From NCBI GenBank assembly GCA_027026295.1, contig JALVOR010000128.1, forward strand, positions 9,160-16,272: a stretch of 7,113 nucleotides of DNA, in the 5' to 3' direction. This DNA is from Anaerolineales bacterium (GTDB taxonomy: Bacteria; Chloroflexota; Anaerolineae; Anaerolineales; DRMV01). A model generated the notes under the pieces. The model saw nothing but the letters and a program-made list of their open reading frames with translations, was not told the DNA's origin and ran no database searches. Positions 1 to 6,096 of the stretch are shown piece by piece. Numbering within the stretch: position 1 is the stretch's first letter; every line of letters starts with the position of its first letter. The translations under genes were made by a program, and so were the position numbers.

Positions 1-685
1 GGAAATCTGGACGGCGGAACCGCGCTGGGCACAGCACTTCGACGGGCTGATGCACTACCCGGTGCGGGAAGCCATTTTGGCTTTTGTCAACGGCACAAAC
101 CCGGCCAGCGCCTTTGCTGCCCGCCTGCAGGAACTTGCCGACCTCTACGGCGAGCAGGCGCACGCAATGTATGTTCCCCTCGGCTCTCACGACACCGAGC
201 GCCTGCGTACCCTGGCCGGCAGCGCCGAAAAGGCGCGGCTCGCGCTGGGCGTACAGTTTGCCTACCCCGGCGCGCCCGCCATCTATTACGGCGACGAAAT
301 CGGGCTGGAAGGCGGCAAAGACCCCGACAACCGGCGCGCCTTCCCGTGGGCACGCGAACAATGGGACGCTGACCTGCGGCGCTGGGTGCAAAAACTGATT
401 GCCGTCCGCAAGCGCACACCAGCGCTGCGCCGCGGCGCTTTCCGCCTGCTCAAAAGCAGCGACCCCAAGGGATGCGTGGCGTTTGCCCGCTTGCTGGGGG
501 CGAGCAACGTGCTGGTGGTTGCCAATGCTTCCGCGGTCAAACGGCACTGCCACCTGCCCGTGGATGCCTTGGGCTGGGAAGACGGTCACATCGTGCGCGA
601 CCTGCTCGGCAGTGCCGAAGGCATCGTGGACGGCGATACCCTGCACTGGGATATGCTGCCGCGGCAGGTGGTGTGGCTGGCGTAG
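1..685 (+). CDS. GH13 alpha-glucan hydrolase, C-terminal part (5' end outside window)
   Basis: This is the C-terminal 227 residues of an alpha-amylase-superfamily (GH13) enzyme acting on alpha-1,4/1,6 glucans; the reading frame is open to base 2. The fragment opens with E-I-W-T, matching conserved region III (usually GEIW), so the first Glu is probably the catalytic acid/base. Region IV follows as S-H-D at fragment residues 62-64 (D64 is the transition-state aspartate, codon 191-193). IYYGDE (residues 94-99) and DPDNRR (107-112) then match the end of the barrel in neopullulanase, cyclomaltodextrinase and maltogenic amylase relatives. The last 80 or so residues look like the small beta-sandwich C domain. 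The catalytic nucleophile and any N-terminal domain or signal peptide lie outside, so exact specificity and location cannot be read. It stops 7 bases before the convergent PsiE-like gene. GH13 membership is sure; the neopullulanase-like subtype is inference. Confidence 0.93.
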   Translation, partial: EIWTAEPRWAQHFDGLMHYPVREAILAFVNGTNPASAFAARLQELADLYGEQAHAMYVPLGSHDTERLRTLAGSAEKARLALGVQFAYPGAPAIYYGDEIGLEGGKDPDNRRAFPWAREQWDADLRRWVQKLIAVRKRTPALRRGAFRLLKSSDPKGCVAFARLLGASNVLVVANASAVKRHCHLPVDALGWEDGHIVRDLLGSAEGIVDGDTLHWDMLPRQVVWLA

Positions 686-692
686 ATTTCCC

Positions 693-1208
693 TTACTTGC
701 TCACCCGCAATTCGTCTTTCAGCCGCCAGCGTCGCGACCAGCGCACCAACACCAGCCCCACAATGAGCACGAAAACCAGACCGCCGTGGGTCAGCATCTC
801 TTGCAGTTGCAGATGCACCACCTCGGCGGACTGATGTTCAATGGACATTTGCGCACCGATGAGCAACAATTTCCGTATGCTGGAAATGATGCCCACGAAC
901 AAAAACGGTTCTAACGGCACCGTGTGTTCCCGCAGGTATGCCAGTACCGTCCACAACAACTCCAGCACAATCATCACCAGCAAAATGTCGTGGATGGCGC
1001 TCAACACGGCTTGCTGGTAGGTGTCGGGGGAAAACATATCCCGAAAAATCAGGGCGCTGTGGTAAAGCAATACGATCGCAACGCCCGCCAGCAGAAAACC
1101 AGCCACGCACTGCAGAAAATCATCGAGGCTGGAAAGCCAACCAAGTAATCGGCTGCGCTGCGGCGGCGCAGCAACCGACGGTTGTTCGTGTTGGGAAGAC
1201 GCGGTCAT
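693..1208 (-). CDS. PsiE-family (phosphate-starvation-inducible E-like) membrane protein
   Basis: The 171-residue inner-membrane protein matches the PsiE-like family. It has about four membrane segments, near residues 31-56, 70-92, 101-120 and 142-157. The family hallmark is a run with E83-L-L, R93-E-H (residues 93-95), an E100 and an I-R-K (111-113) between segments two and three. Escherichia coli PsiE is about 136 residues and belongs to the phosphate-starvation regulon; its biochemical role is not known, and I see no Pho box here, so phosphate control is not supported. The N-terminal 20 residues are polar and unconserved-looking. The frame stays open up to a TTG at 1229, but the ATG at 1208 has a good Shine-Dalgarno sequence (GAGAGGAG, 1217-1224) eight bases upstream, so I chose the ATG. 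It is divergent from the gene at 1298 and convergent with the GH13 gene. Family call fairly sure; function open. Confidence 0.85.
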   Translation of the reverse strand: MTASSQHEQPSVAAPPQRSRLLGWLSSLDDFLQCVAGFLLAGVAIVLLYHSALIFRDMFSPDTYQQAVLSAIHDILLVMIVLELLWTVLAYLREHTVPLEPFLFVGIISSIRKLLLIGAQMSIEHQSAEVVHLQLQEMLTHGGLVFVLIVGLVLVRWSRRWRLKDELRVSK

Positions 1209-1231
1209 GAGCAATGCTCCTCTCGGCAATC

Positions 1232-1261
1232 AAAACAAAGGGGGACAGAAAGTATTATAAT
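1232..1261 (+). promoter_or_regulatory. Probable promoter of the 1298-2206 gene
   Basis: A perfect TATAAT on the plus strand (1256-1261) is followed by a leader of about 30 bases to the ATG at 1298. The -35 region is poor: with an 18-base spacer, 1232-1237 matches only the ACA half of TTGACA. No extended -10 TG is present. A weak -35 beside a perfect -10 suggests either modest constitutive use or help from an activator. Confidence 0.5.
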
Positions 1262-1282
1262 GGAGCACAACACACCCTGCAA
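1254..1282 (-). promoter_or_regulatory. Probable sigma70-type promoter of the psiE-like gene
   Basis: On the minus strand a perfect TATAAT (plus coordinates 1254-1259) lies 17 bases from TTGCAG (1277-1282), which keeps the TTG of the -35 consensus but little else. Initiation would fall near 1247, giving a leader of about 40 bases before the ATG at 1208. The -10 overlaps the -10 of the opposing promoter. Confidence 0.55.
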
Positions 1283-1297
1283 ACTGAGGAGGCAGCC

Positions 1298-2206
1298 ATG
1301 CCCACCCGCCACGCGGTCAGCGTCAGTTTAGGCAGTTCCAAACGCGACAAAAAAGTAACCGTCACCTTCGGCGACACCACCGTCATCATCGAGCGCATCG
1401 GCACCGACGGCGATGTGGAAGCCGCCAAACGGCTTTACCGCGAACTGGATGGCAAAGTCGATGCCTTTGGCATGGGCGGCGTGGATATGTATATCCGCGT
1501 CGGCGAGCGCAAATATCCCCTGCGGGCGGCCTTCCAACTCATCAAAGATGTCAAACAAACCCCAGTGGTGGACGGCCAGGGGCTGAAACACACCCTGGAA
1601 CGGCGGGTGTTCGAACTCGCCGCGCCGCAACTCAAAGAACCGCTGCACTTCGAAACCGCTTTCATGCCTCTCGCCCTCGACCGGGTGGGGCTAGCGCAGG
1701 CAGTGAACGAAGTGGCCGATGAAATCATCTTTGGCGATTTCATGGTGGGGCTGGGGCTGCCCATCCCCATTCGGGGGCTGAAAACCTACATTCGGGTACT
1801 AAAAACCCTGCTTCCCGTGGTGGGCTTCTTCCCGATGAGCATGCTGTTCTATGGCAGCGACGGCGTGGAACACGAACCCAAGTACGAAAAATACTGGGCA
1901 CAGGCCGACCTGATTGCCTGCGATTTCATGTTCATGAAAAAATACATGCCGCCACAGATGCTCAAGGGCAAAACCTTGGTTGCCAACACAACCACCGCCG
2001 ACAACATTGCCTACCTCAAGGAACACGGCGTGCGCCTGATGATTACCACCACGCCCCGCTATGACGGGCGCTCTTTTGGTACCAACATGATGGAAGCCGC
2101 CCTGACCGCCTATGCAGGCAAAGGCCGCCCCCTGACCTTAGACGAACTCAACACTCTCATCGACGAACTCAACTTGCGCCCCACGGTGCTCTACCTCAAC
2201 CCGTAA
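1298..2206 (+). CDS. Conserved protein of the 'quinate 5-dehydrogenase' label; function unproven
   Basis: This 302-residue protein has no signal peptide and no clear membrane segment. I recognise it as a conserved protein that genome pipelines often name quinate 5-dehydrogenase (found in Chloroflexota and some Firmicutes); I know of no experiment behind that name and it lacks an obvious shikimate/quinate dehydrogenase active site. Conserved-looking blocks are SLGSSKRD (residues 10-17), RIGTDGD (33-39), GMGGVD (58-63), VANTTTAD (228-235) and the run T-T-T-P-R-Y-D-G-R-S-F-G-T-N (250-263). The last two look like ligand loops after beta strands, consistent with an alpha/beta fold. The frame extends up to 1214, but the ATG at 1298 has GAGGAGG (1286-1292) five bases upstream and the conserved part starts there, so I chose it. 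It is monocistronic by layout: a divergent neighbour upstream and a hairpin downstream. Coding is certain, the name tentative. Confidence 0.88.
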   Translation: MPTRHAVSVSLGSSKRDKKVTVTFGDTTVIIERIGTDGDVEAAKRLYRELDGKVDAFGMGGVDMYIRVGERKYPLRAAFQLIKDVKQTPVVDGQGLKHTLERRVFELAAPQLKEPLHFETAFMPLALDRVGLAQAVNEVADEIIFGDFMVGLGLPIPIRGLKTYIRVLKTLLPVVGFFPMSMLFYGSDGVEHEPKYEKYWAQADLIACDFMFMKKYMPPQMLKGKTLVANTTTADNIAYLKEHGVRLMITTTPRYDGRSFGTNMMEAALTAYAGKGRPLTLDELNTLIDELNLRPTVLYLNP

Positions 2207-2233
2207 AACCCCACCTGCGCCCGTTTAACGCCG

Positions 2234-2258
2234 CATCCCCCACGCTTGGCGGGGGATG
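2234..2258 (+). terminator. Hairpin, likely terminator of the 1298-2206 gene
   Basis: An eight-base-pair stem CATCCCCC (2234-2241) / GGGGGATG (2251-2258) encloses a nine-base loop, 28 bases past the stop codon at 2206. A short T run (TTT, then GCATT) follows on the plus strand, so it is better as a terminator for the plus-strand gene than for the convergent minus-strand gene ending at 2284, where no T run follows. The weak U tract keeps confidence moderate. Confidence 0.55.
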
Positions 2259-2283
2259 TTTGCATTCAGGGAACGACAACGCC

Positions 2284-3042
2284 TCAGGGCTGCTTTTGCA
2301 GCGCGGCTTCGATGGCCTCCTGGAAACGGGCATAAGGCAAAGCACCCTCGATGAACTGCTGGCTGCCGTCAGGGGCAATCACGAGGAAAGAGGGTGTGCC
2401 CTTCACGCCCGCGGCCTGGCCGTCTTTCAAGTCTTGCATCGCTTGCTGCCGATATTTGTGGGAATCCAGACATTGGTCAAAAGCGTCCATATCCAGCCCT
2501 AACATTTTTGCCATGCTGTCGATGCGCTCGCGGGAAAAAGCGCCCTGGTTTTCGCCGTGCTGGTTGTAGAACAGCACATCGTGGAATTCCCAGAATTTGC
2601 CCTGGTCGCCAGCACAATAGGCGGCTTCGGCAGCCCGCAGCGATTCCGGCCCAATCCAGTCGCCGAAGGTGCGGTAAACCAAACGTACTTTGCCGGTTTC
2701 TACATAATGCTGAATGATCAACGGCTCGGTTTCCCGCGCGAAGCGACCACAGAAGGGACATTGGAAGTCGGAATATTCGATGATGGTCACCGGCGCGTTG
2801 GGGTCACCAATGACGTTGAGGTTTTCATCAGGGTGCGAGTGCGGCGGCGGAGGCGCCAAATTAGCCCCGCCTGCCGTAGGCTCCGCGGTAGGCGATGCCG
2901 AAGTCTGTGAAGCCAGCACCAGCAGCCCACCGACCAGCAGAATCACGCCAGCGACAACGACCATTGTAAAGATGCGCTCGCGACGTTTGCGGGCTAGGCG
3001 TTGCTTGCGCATTTCGGCTCGTTTGTTACGTTTGGCTGCCAC
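2284..3042 (-). CDS. Membrane-anchored DsbA-family thiol-disulfide oxidoreductase
   Basis: This 252-residue protein has a very basic N-terminal tail (about residues 1-23), one hydrophobic anchor (about 25-44), a Pro/Ala/Ser-rich linker (about 48-70) and an exported DsbA-like thioredoxin domain. The redox motif is C95-P-F-C98 and the cis-proline loop is G-T-P217-S-F, both intact. Two further cysteines, C143 and C191, sit in the helical insertion and probably form a structural disulfide, as in many actinobacterial and Chloroflexota homologues. The likely role is forming or shuffling disulfides in exported proteins; the usual quinone-linked partner (DsbB or VKOR) is not in this window. The start is GTG at 3042, with GGAAGGAGG (3050-3058) seven bases upstream; no better start lies nearby. 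The gene has its own promoter just after the SDR stop codon. It could instead serve as an isomerase or reductase, but CPFC favours oxidation. Confidence 0.93.
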   Translation of the reverse strand: MAAKRNKRAEMRKQRLARKRRERIFTMVVVAGVILLVGGLLVLASQTSASPTAEPTAGGANLAPPPPHSHPDENLNVIGDPNAPVTIIEYSDFQCPFCGRFARETEPLIIQHYVETGKVRLVYRTFGDWIGPESLRAAEAAYCAGDQGKFWEFHDVLFYNQHGENQGAFSRERIDSMAKMLGLDMDAFDQCLDSHKYRQQAMQDLKDGQAAGVKGTPSFLVIAPDGSQQFIEGALPYARFQEAIEAALQKQP

Positions 3043-3073
3043 GGGGAAGCCTCCTTCCTAAGGGAATACCGTG

Positions 3074-3102
3074 ATTATGCCACAGAAAGAAGGTTTTGTC
3101 CA
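3074..3102 (-). promoter_or_regulatory. Sigma70-type promoter of the DsbA-like gene
   Basis: On the minus strand TGGACA (3097-3102, five of six to TTGACA) is spaced 17 bases from CATAAT (3074-3079, five of six to TATAAT). Transcription would start near 3067 and give a leader of about 25 bases that includes the strong ribosome site at 3050-3058. The -35 begins two bases past the SDR stop codon (3105-3107), so the DsbA-like gene need not depend on the upstream SDR transcript. Confidence 0.7.
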
Positions 3103-3104
3103 AA

Positions 3105-3902
3105 TCAGCATGCGCCCTTGTAAGCACCGCCGTCCACATTGAGCAACGCGCCCGTGACGTACGAAGCCGCAGGGGAAACCAGAAACACCGCGGCTTTGGC
3201 AAATTCCTCGGGCTCCGCCATGCGCCCAAGGGCAATGTTGCGGTTTTGCTTTTGGATTTCCTCGTTTTCGCTGGTGCCGTTGGCTCCGGCACGCAAGCGC
3301 ATTAGTTCGCCGACCCGCTCGGTTTTCGTCCAGCCGGGCAAAATGGCGTTGAAGCGGATGCCCTCCGACCCCAGTTCCAGGGCAAGGGTTTTCATCAGGT
3401 TAGCCGTGGCAGCGCGCACGCTGTTGGAAAGCACCAGGCCGGGAATGGGCTGCTTGATGGAATACGAGGTAATTGCCAGCACGCTGGGCGCAGACGATTG
3501 CCGCAAGAACGGCAGCGCTTCCCGCACCAGGCGCACATGCGCCAGCAACAAGGTCTGCACAGCCCGCATCCATTGCTCGTCAGTCAAATCCTCGAAATTC
3601 CCGCCGGGCGGGCCGCCTGTGTTCGTGACCAAAACATCCAGCCCCCTCAGCGCATCGTTGGCTTTGTGAACCACATGCCTGACCATATCAGGGTCGGTCA
3701 AATCACCGGTGGCCGGAATGACCGGCACGGCGTTATTGACTTCGGCTGTGATTTTCTCCGCCGCGGCTTCCAGCATGTCGCGATGACGGCCATTGATTGC
3801 CACCGCACAGCCTTCCTGCGCCAATATTTTGGCAACGGCAAAGCCCAGTCCTTTACTCGCACCTGCCACCAGGGCTTTCTTGCCTTTGAGTCCCAAGTCC
3901 AT
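3105..3902 (-). CDS. SDR-fold protein, FabG-like, with altered catalytic tetrad
   Basis: This 265-residue protein is a classical-length short-chain dehydrogenase/reductase homologue, cytoplasmic, nearest in look to 3-oxoacyl-ACP-reductase-like proteins. The nucleotide loop is intact as G14-A-S-K-G-L-G20, and N-T-G-G (94-97) replaces NNAG. The C-terminal signature V-D-G-G (256-259) is present. The active site is not classical: Ser146 is kept, but the YxxxK pair is S159...R163, and the helix-4 Asn position is L118. CDD recognises a 'BKR-like SDR-like' subgroup that lacks a perfect tetrad, and this protein probably belongs there, so FabG activity should not be assumed. It may still bind NAD(P). 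The ATG at 3902 has AAAGGAGG (3911-3918) eight bases upstream. I found no convincing promoter in 3919-4025, although the cca terminator there implies one. Fold sure; substrate unknown. Confidence 0.93.
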   Translation of the reverse strand: MDLGLKGKKALVAGASKGLGFAVAKILAQEGCAVAINGRHRDMLEAAAEKITAEVNNAVPVIPATGDLTDPDMVRHVVHKANDALRGLDVLVTNTGGPPGGNFEDLTDEQWMRAVQTLLLAHVRLVREALPFLRQSSAPSVLAITSYSIKQPIPGLVLSNSVRAATANLMKTLALELGSEGIRFNAILPGWTKTERVGELMRLRAGANGTSENEEIQKQNRNIALGRMAEPEEFAKAAVFLVSPAASYVTGALLNVDGGAYKGAC

Positions 3903-4025
3903 AGTGCTCGCCTCCTTTCCAGGTCGGTAGCAAACGACAAGTTACCACACTCGTTCGGTCTGCCTGCAAGGCACCTCACTTTGGGAACCAAACGAAGCAA
4001 ATCTTCAACATCAACAGCATAACAT

Positions 4026-4054
4026 AAAAAGCGCCCGTTTCACAGGCGCTTTTT
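4026..4054 (-). terminator. Intrinsic terminator overlapping the 3' end of cca
   Basis: Read on the minus strand, AAAAAGCGCC (4045-4054), a nine-base loop (4036-4044) and GGCGCTTTTT (4026-4035) form a ten-base-pair stem ending in a T run, a classic intrinsic terminator for the hpt-cca transcript. The cca stop codon TGA (4042-4040) lies in the loop, and the left arm encodes the last codons K-K-R-L. The A run on the other side means it could also act on plus-strand transcription. Confidence 0.85.
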
Positions 4055-5473
4055 GACCCATGCCAGGGCTTCCTCACGGGTCGTAATTTCGCCCGCGGCC
4101 TGGGCTTCCAGCAAGCCTTCCAGCAAGGCGCCCAACTGCGGCCCCGGTGCAACACCCAGGGTTTGCATCAAATCATGCCCGCTGAGCAGCGGCGGCGGGG
4201 CAACTACCTCATCATGCCGCTCCCACCAGGCGGCCAGCAGGGTACGGGCGGCTTCCAGATGCTGCTGCCAAAGGTCATGGGGAAGCCGCGGCCCATACGC
4301 TGCCACGGTTTCGGCCAGGGCTAACAACACCGCCTCGACCCCGGCGTCGCCCGCGGCACGATAATAGCGAAAAACCTCGCGAGGGGAAACCGGCAACTGC
4401 CCAGCCAGGGCTTGCACCTGCGGCCAGTGGCGCACCGTAGCCGCCAGGCGGCGGGCTTCCGCATTGCTCAAGCGCAGCGCCTCGCCACGCCGCCCTGCCA
4501 AACGGGCACTCGCGGCTGCCACATCGCCGCCTTCCCTCTGCCCGGCGCGGTGATAAAGCGCCGCCAGCAAAAGCAGGGCCCGCGCCGACCGCTCAGGGTG
4601 GCTGTGGGCGCGCAGGTGGTCGGCAAGGGCCTCCCGATAGCGGCCAATGCGCACCATCGCGTAGCCCAAGGCAAAATCGGCGGCCTTTTCCTGCTCATAG
4701 GCAGGCGAAAGGGCTTCCAGCAGGGCGGCAAGGTGTTCCACCGTGCGCATGGTGTGCTGCCACGCGTCGGCCTGATATGGCGGCGGCAACGGCACGCCGC
4801 GCAGGCGAGGCAGTTCGGGCAGCACATAGGCAAGCGCGCCGAGGGCGTCGGCCACTTTGAGCGCTGCGGCGGGGTTGGCGCTTTCCAACATGCGGAAAAG
4901 TTCATCCCGCAGGCGCTCAGGGCTGACATCTTCCAGCAGGGGCAGGGCGGTATGCATCAGGCGGCGGGTTTCAGGCAAAATGTGGAAGCCCAACGAAGCC
5001 GCCAGTCGAGCGCCTCGTAAGATCCGCAGGGCATCGTCGGCAAAGGCAGTTTCGGCGCATGCACGCAGCACTTTGTCCTTCAAATCAGACAAACCATCAA
5101 GGGGGTCAATCAGGTCTTCCGGCTGATGCAGGGAAGCCGCCATGGCGTTGATAGTGAAATCGCGGGCGCGCAGGTCGGTTTCCAGCGAGCCGCCTCGGAA
5201 CGCGGCAACGTCGATGGCATAGCGGCCATCATCGGCATTTACAATCGCCCGTCCGACATCCCGCTCGGCATCGAGGGGGTAAAACGCGCCGCCCAACGCG
5301 TTGGCAATGCGCCGTGCCAGGCGGATGCCGCCGCGGGGCACGGCGAGGTCGATGTCGTGGCTGCGGCGGTTGAGGAACGCGTCGCGCACCGTGCCGCCCA
5401 CCAGATAAACACCGGTTTCGGGCGGCGCAACAGCACGCAAGCGGGTAACAATCGAGGGAAAGGGAAATAACAT
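4040..5473 (-). CDS. cca: CCA tRNA nucleotidyltransferase / poly(A) polymerase family protein
   Basis: This 477-residue class II nucleotidyltransferase adds or repairs the 3' CCA of tRNAs in the cytoplasm using CTP and ATP, without a template. The catalytic head has G26-G27-T-V-R-D and the metal carboxylates D40-I-D42, with D88 as likely third carboxylate. Motif R104-D-F-T-I-N-A (about 104-110) and the R150/R153/R156 helix correspond to the base-selecting and RNA-binding motifs. The C-terminal half is helical. It has an HD-like region with H240 and H247, but the expected His-Asp pair is H307-R308 (ALYHRAGQ), so hydrolase function looks lost. A 12-base tandem repeat at about 4105-4127 encodes L-L-E-G/L-L-E-A. 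The ATG at 5473 lies nine bases after the hpt stop and has no clear ribosome site, suggesting translational coupling. CCA adding (versus A-adding only or poly(A) polymerase) is the likeliest role but not decidable by eye. Confidence 0.92.
   Translation of the reverse strand: MLFPFPSIVTRLRAVAPPETGVYLVGGTVRDAFLNRRSHDIDLAVPRGGIRLARRIANALGGAFYPLDAERDVGRAIVNADDGRYAIDVAAFRGGSLETDLRARDFTINAMAASLHQPEDLIDPLDGLSDLKDKVLRACAETAFADDALRILRGARLAASLGFHILPETRRLMHTALPLLEDVSPERLRDELFRMLESANPAAALKVADALGALAYVLPELPRLRGVPLPPPYQADAWQHTMRTVEHLAALLEALSPAYEQEKAADFALGYAMVRIGRYREALADHLRAHSHPERSARALLLLAALYHRAGQREGGDVAAASARLAGRRGEALRLSNAEARRLAATVRHWPQVQALAGQLPVSPREVFRYYRAAGDAGVEAVLLALAETVAAYGPRLPHDLWQQHLEAARTLLAAWWERHDEVVAPPPLLSGHDLMQTLGVAPGPQLGALLEGLLEAQAAGEITTREEALAWVKKRL
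4105..4127. repeat. Short 12-base-period tandem repeat inside cca
   Basis: CTTCCAGCAAG occurs at 4105-4115 and again at 4117-4127, a period of 12 bases that keeps frame and gives a repeated Leu-Leu-Glu-Gly/Ala unit in the C-terminal helices of the CCA enzyme. It is small and probably of no functional weight. Confidence 0.6.
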
Positions 5474-5482
5474 GCAGGCAGG

Positions 5483-6052
5483 TTAGTCTTCGGTGGGAGG
5501 ATGGTAATGTTCCAAATTGGGTACGGCAATAAACGTCAGGTTACGGTAATACTCGTCCATATCCAGCCCGTAGCCGAAGACGAATTCGTTGGGAATCACA
5601 AAGCCGCGGTAGTGGATGGGCACTTCCACCTCGCGGCGCTCGGCCTTGTCGAGCAGGGTGCACACCTTGAGGGATTTGGGCTGGCGCAGGGAAAGGATGT
5701 TGAGCACCTCGGCGATGGTATGGCCGCTGTCGATGATGTCTTCCACCAGCAGCACGTGGCGGCCGGTGATGCTGGTGCGTAAATCCATGGTGAGGCGCAC
5801 CCGCCCCGCGCTCTGCCGCGCGCCCGCGCCGTAGGATGAAATCGCCATGAAGTCAATGGCGTGAGGCACGGTGACGTGTTTCATCAAATCGGTGAGGAAC
5901 ATCACCCCCCCGCGCAGAATGCACGCCATGAGCAGTTCTTCGCCCGCGTAATCGCGGCTGATTTCCGCGCCCAGTTCGGCGATGCGCGCCATCAGACGGT
6001 CTTCGGGAATCAGGATTTTGTCGAGGAAGTCGTGATAGTCTTGGATGGGCAT
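5483..6052 (-). CDS. hpt: Hypoxanthine phosphoribosyltransferase
   Basis: This 189-residue cytoplasmic enzyme converts hypoxanthine (and usually guanine) plus PRPP to IMP or GMP in purine salvage. The PRPP-binding signature is V103-E-D-I-I-D-S-G-H-T112, with E104/D105 for ribose and D108 as probable base. The flexible-loop S-S-Y-G is at residues 72-75. The purine-contact segments D-K-A-E-R-R (135-140) and the block around F158-G-Y-G-L-D164 fit bacterial Hpt, whose usual length is about 180 residues. The frame also allows a TTG at 6058, two codons earlier, after an in-frame stop; I chose the ATG at 6052. Its only ribosome-site candidate is a weak GAGA eight bases upstream. It precedes cca with a nine-base gap, so they form an operon. 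In several bacteria hpt is instead beside tilS and ftsH; here it sits among tRNA genes of a different kind. Confidence 0.95.
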   Translation of the reverse strand: MPIQDYHDFLDKILIPEDRLMARIAELGAEISRDYAGEELLMACILRGGVMFLTDLMKHVTVPHAIDFMAISSYGAGARQSAGRVRLTMDLRTSITGRHVLLVEDIIDSGHTIAEVLNILSLRQPKSLKVCTLLDKAERREVEVPIHYRGFVIPNEFVFGYGLDMDEYYRNLTFIAVPNLEHYHPPTED

Positions 6053-6096
6053 GGGCAATTCTCATTGGGAAAGATGGATTCAACCTGGCAGGGGGA

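Noticed and set aside
399..914. A 171-codon frame overlapping the end of the GH13 gene and the PsiE-like gene
   Set aside because: It is a plus-one shadow of the GH13 gene with low-complexity Trp/Cys/Arg-rich composition and runs antisense into another real gene.
1209..1229. TTG start for the PsiE-like protein at 1229
   Set aside because: It would put the strong ribosome site inside the coding region; the ATG at 1208 is correctly spaced from it.
1214..1297. Upstream ATG at 1214 for the conserved plus-strand protein
   Set aside because: The added 28 residues would cross the promoter -10 and the ribosome site, and overlap the opposing gene's leader; the ATG at 1298 is well placed.
3919..4025. 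Promoter for the SDR gene
   Set aside because: I scanned the minus strand and found only weak matches (TAACTT with a TTGCAG at 19 bases); not strong enough to list.
4412..5020. A 202-codon open frame on the plus strand opposite cca, and similar ones at 5126-5470 and 3139-3669
   Set aside because: They lie fully antisense to genes with clear family motifs, show no recognisable domain or ribosome site, and are expected from the codon bias of GC-rich genes.
6053..6096. Promoter for hpt between the repeat and its start codon
   Set aside because: No -10/-35 pair of useful quality is visible; hpt may rely on readthrough from alaS or a promoter I cannot recognise.
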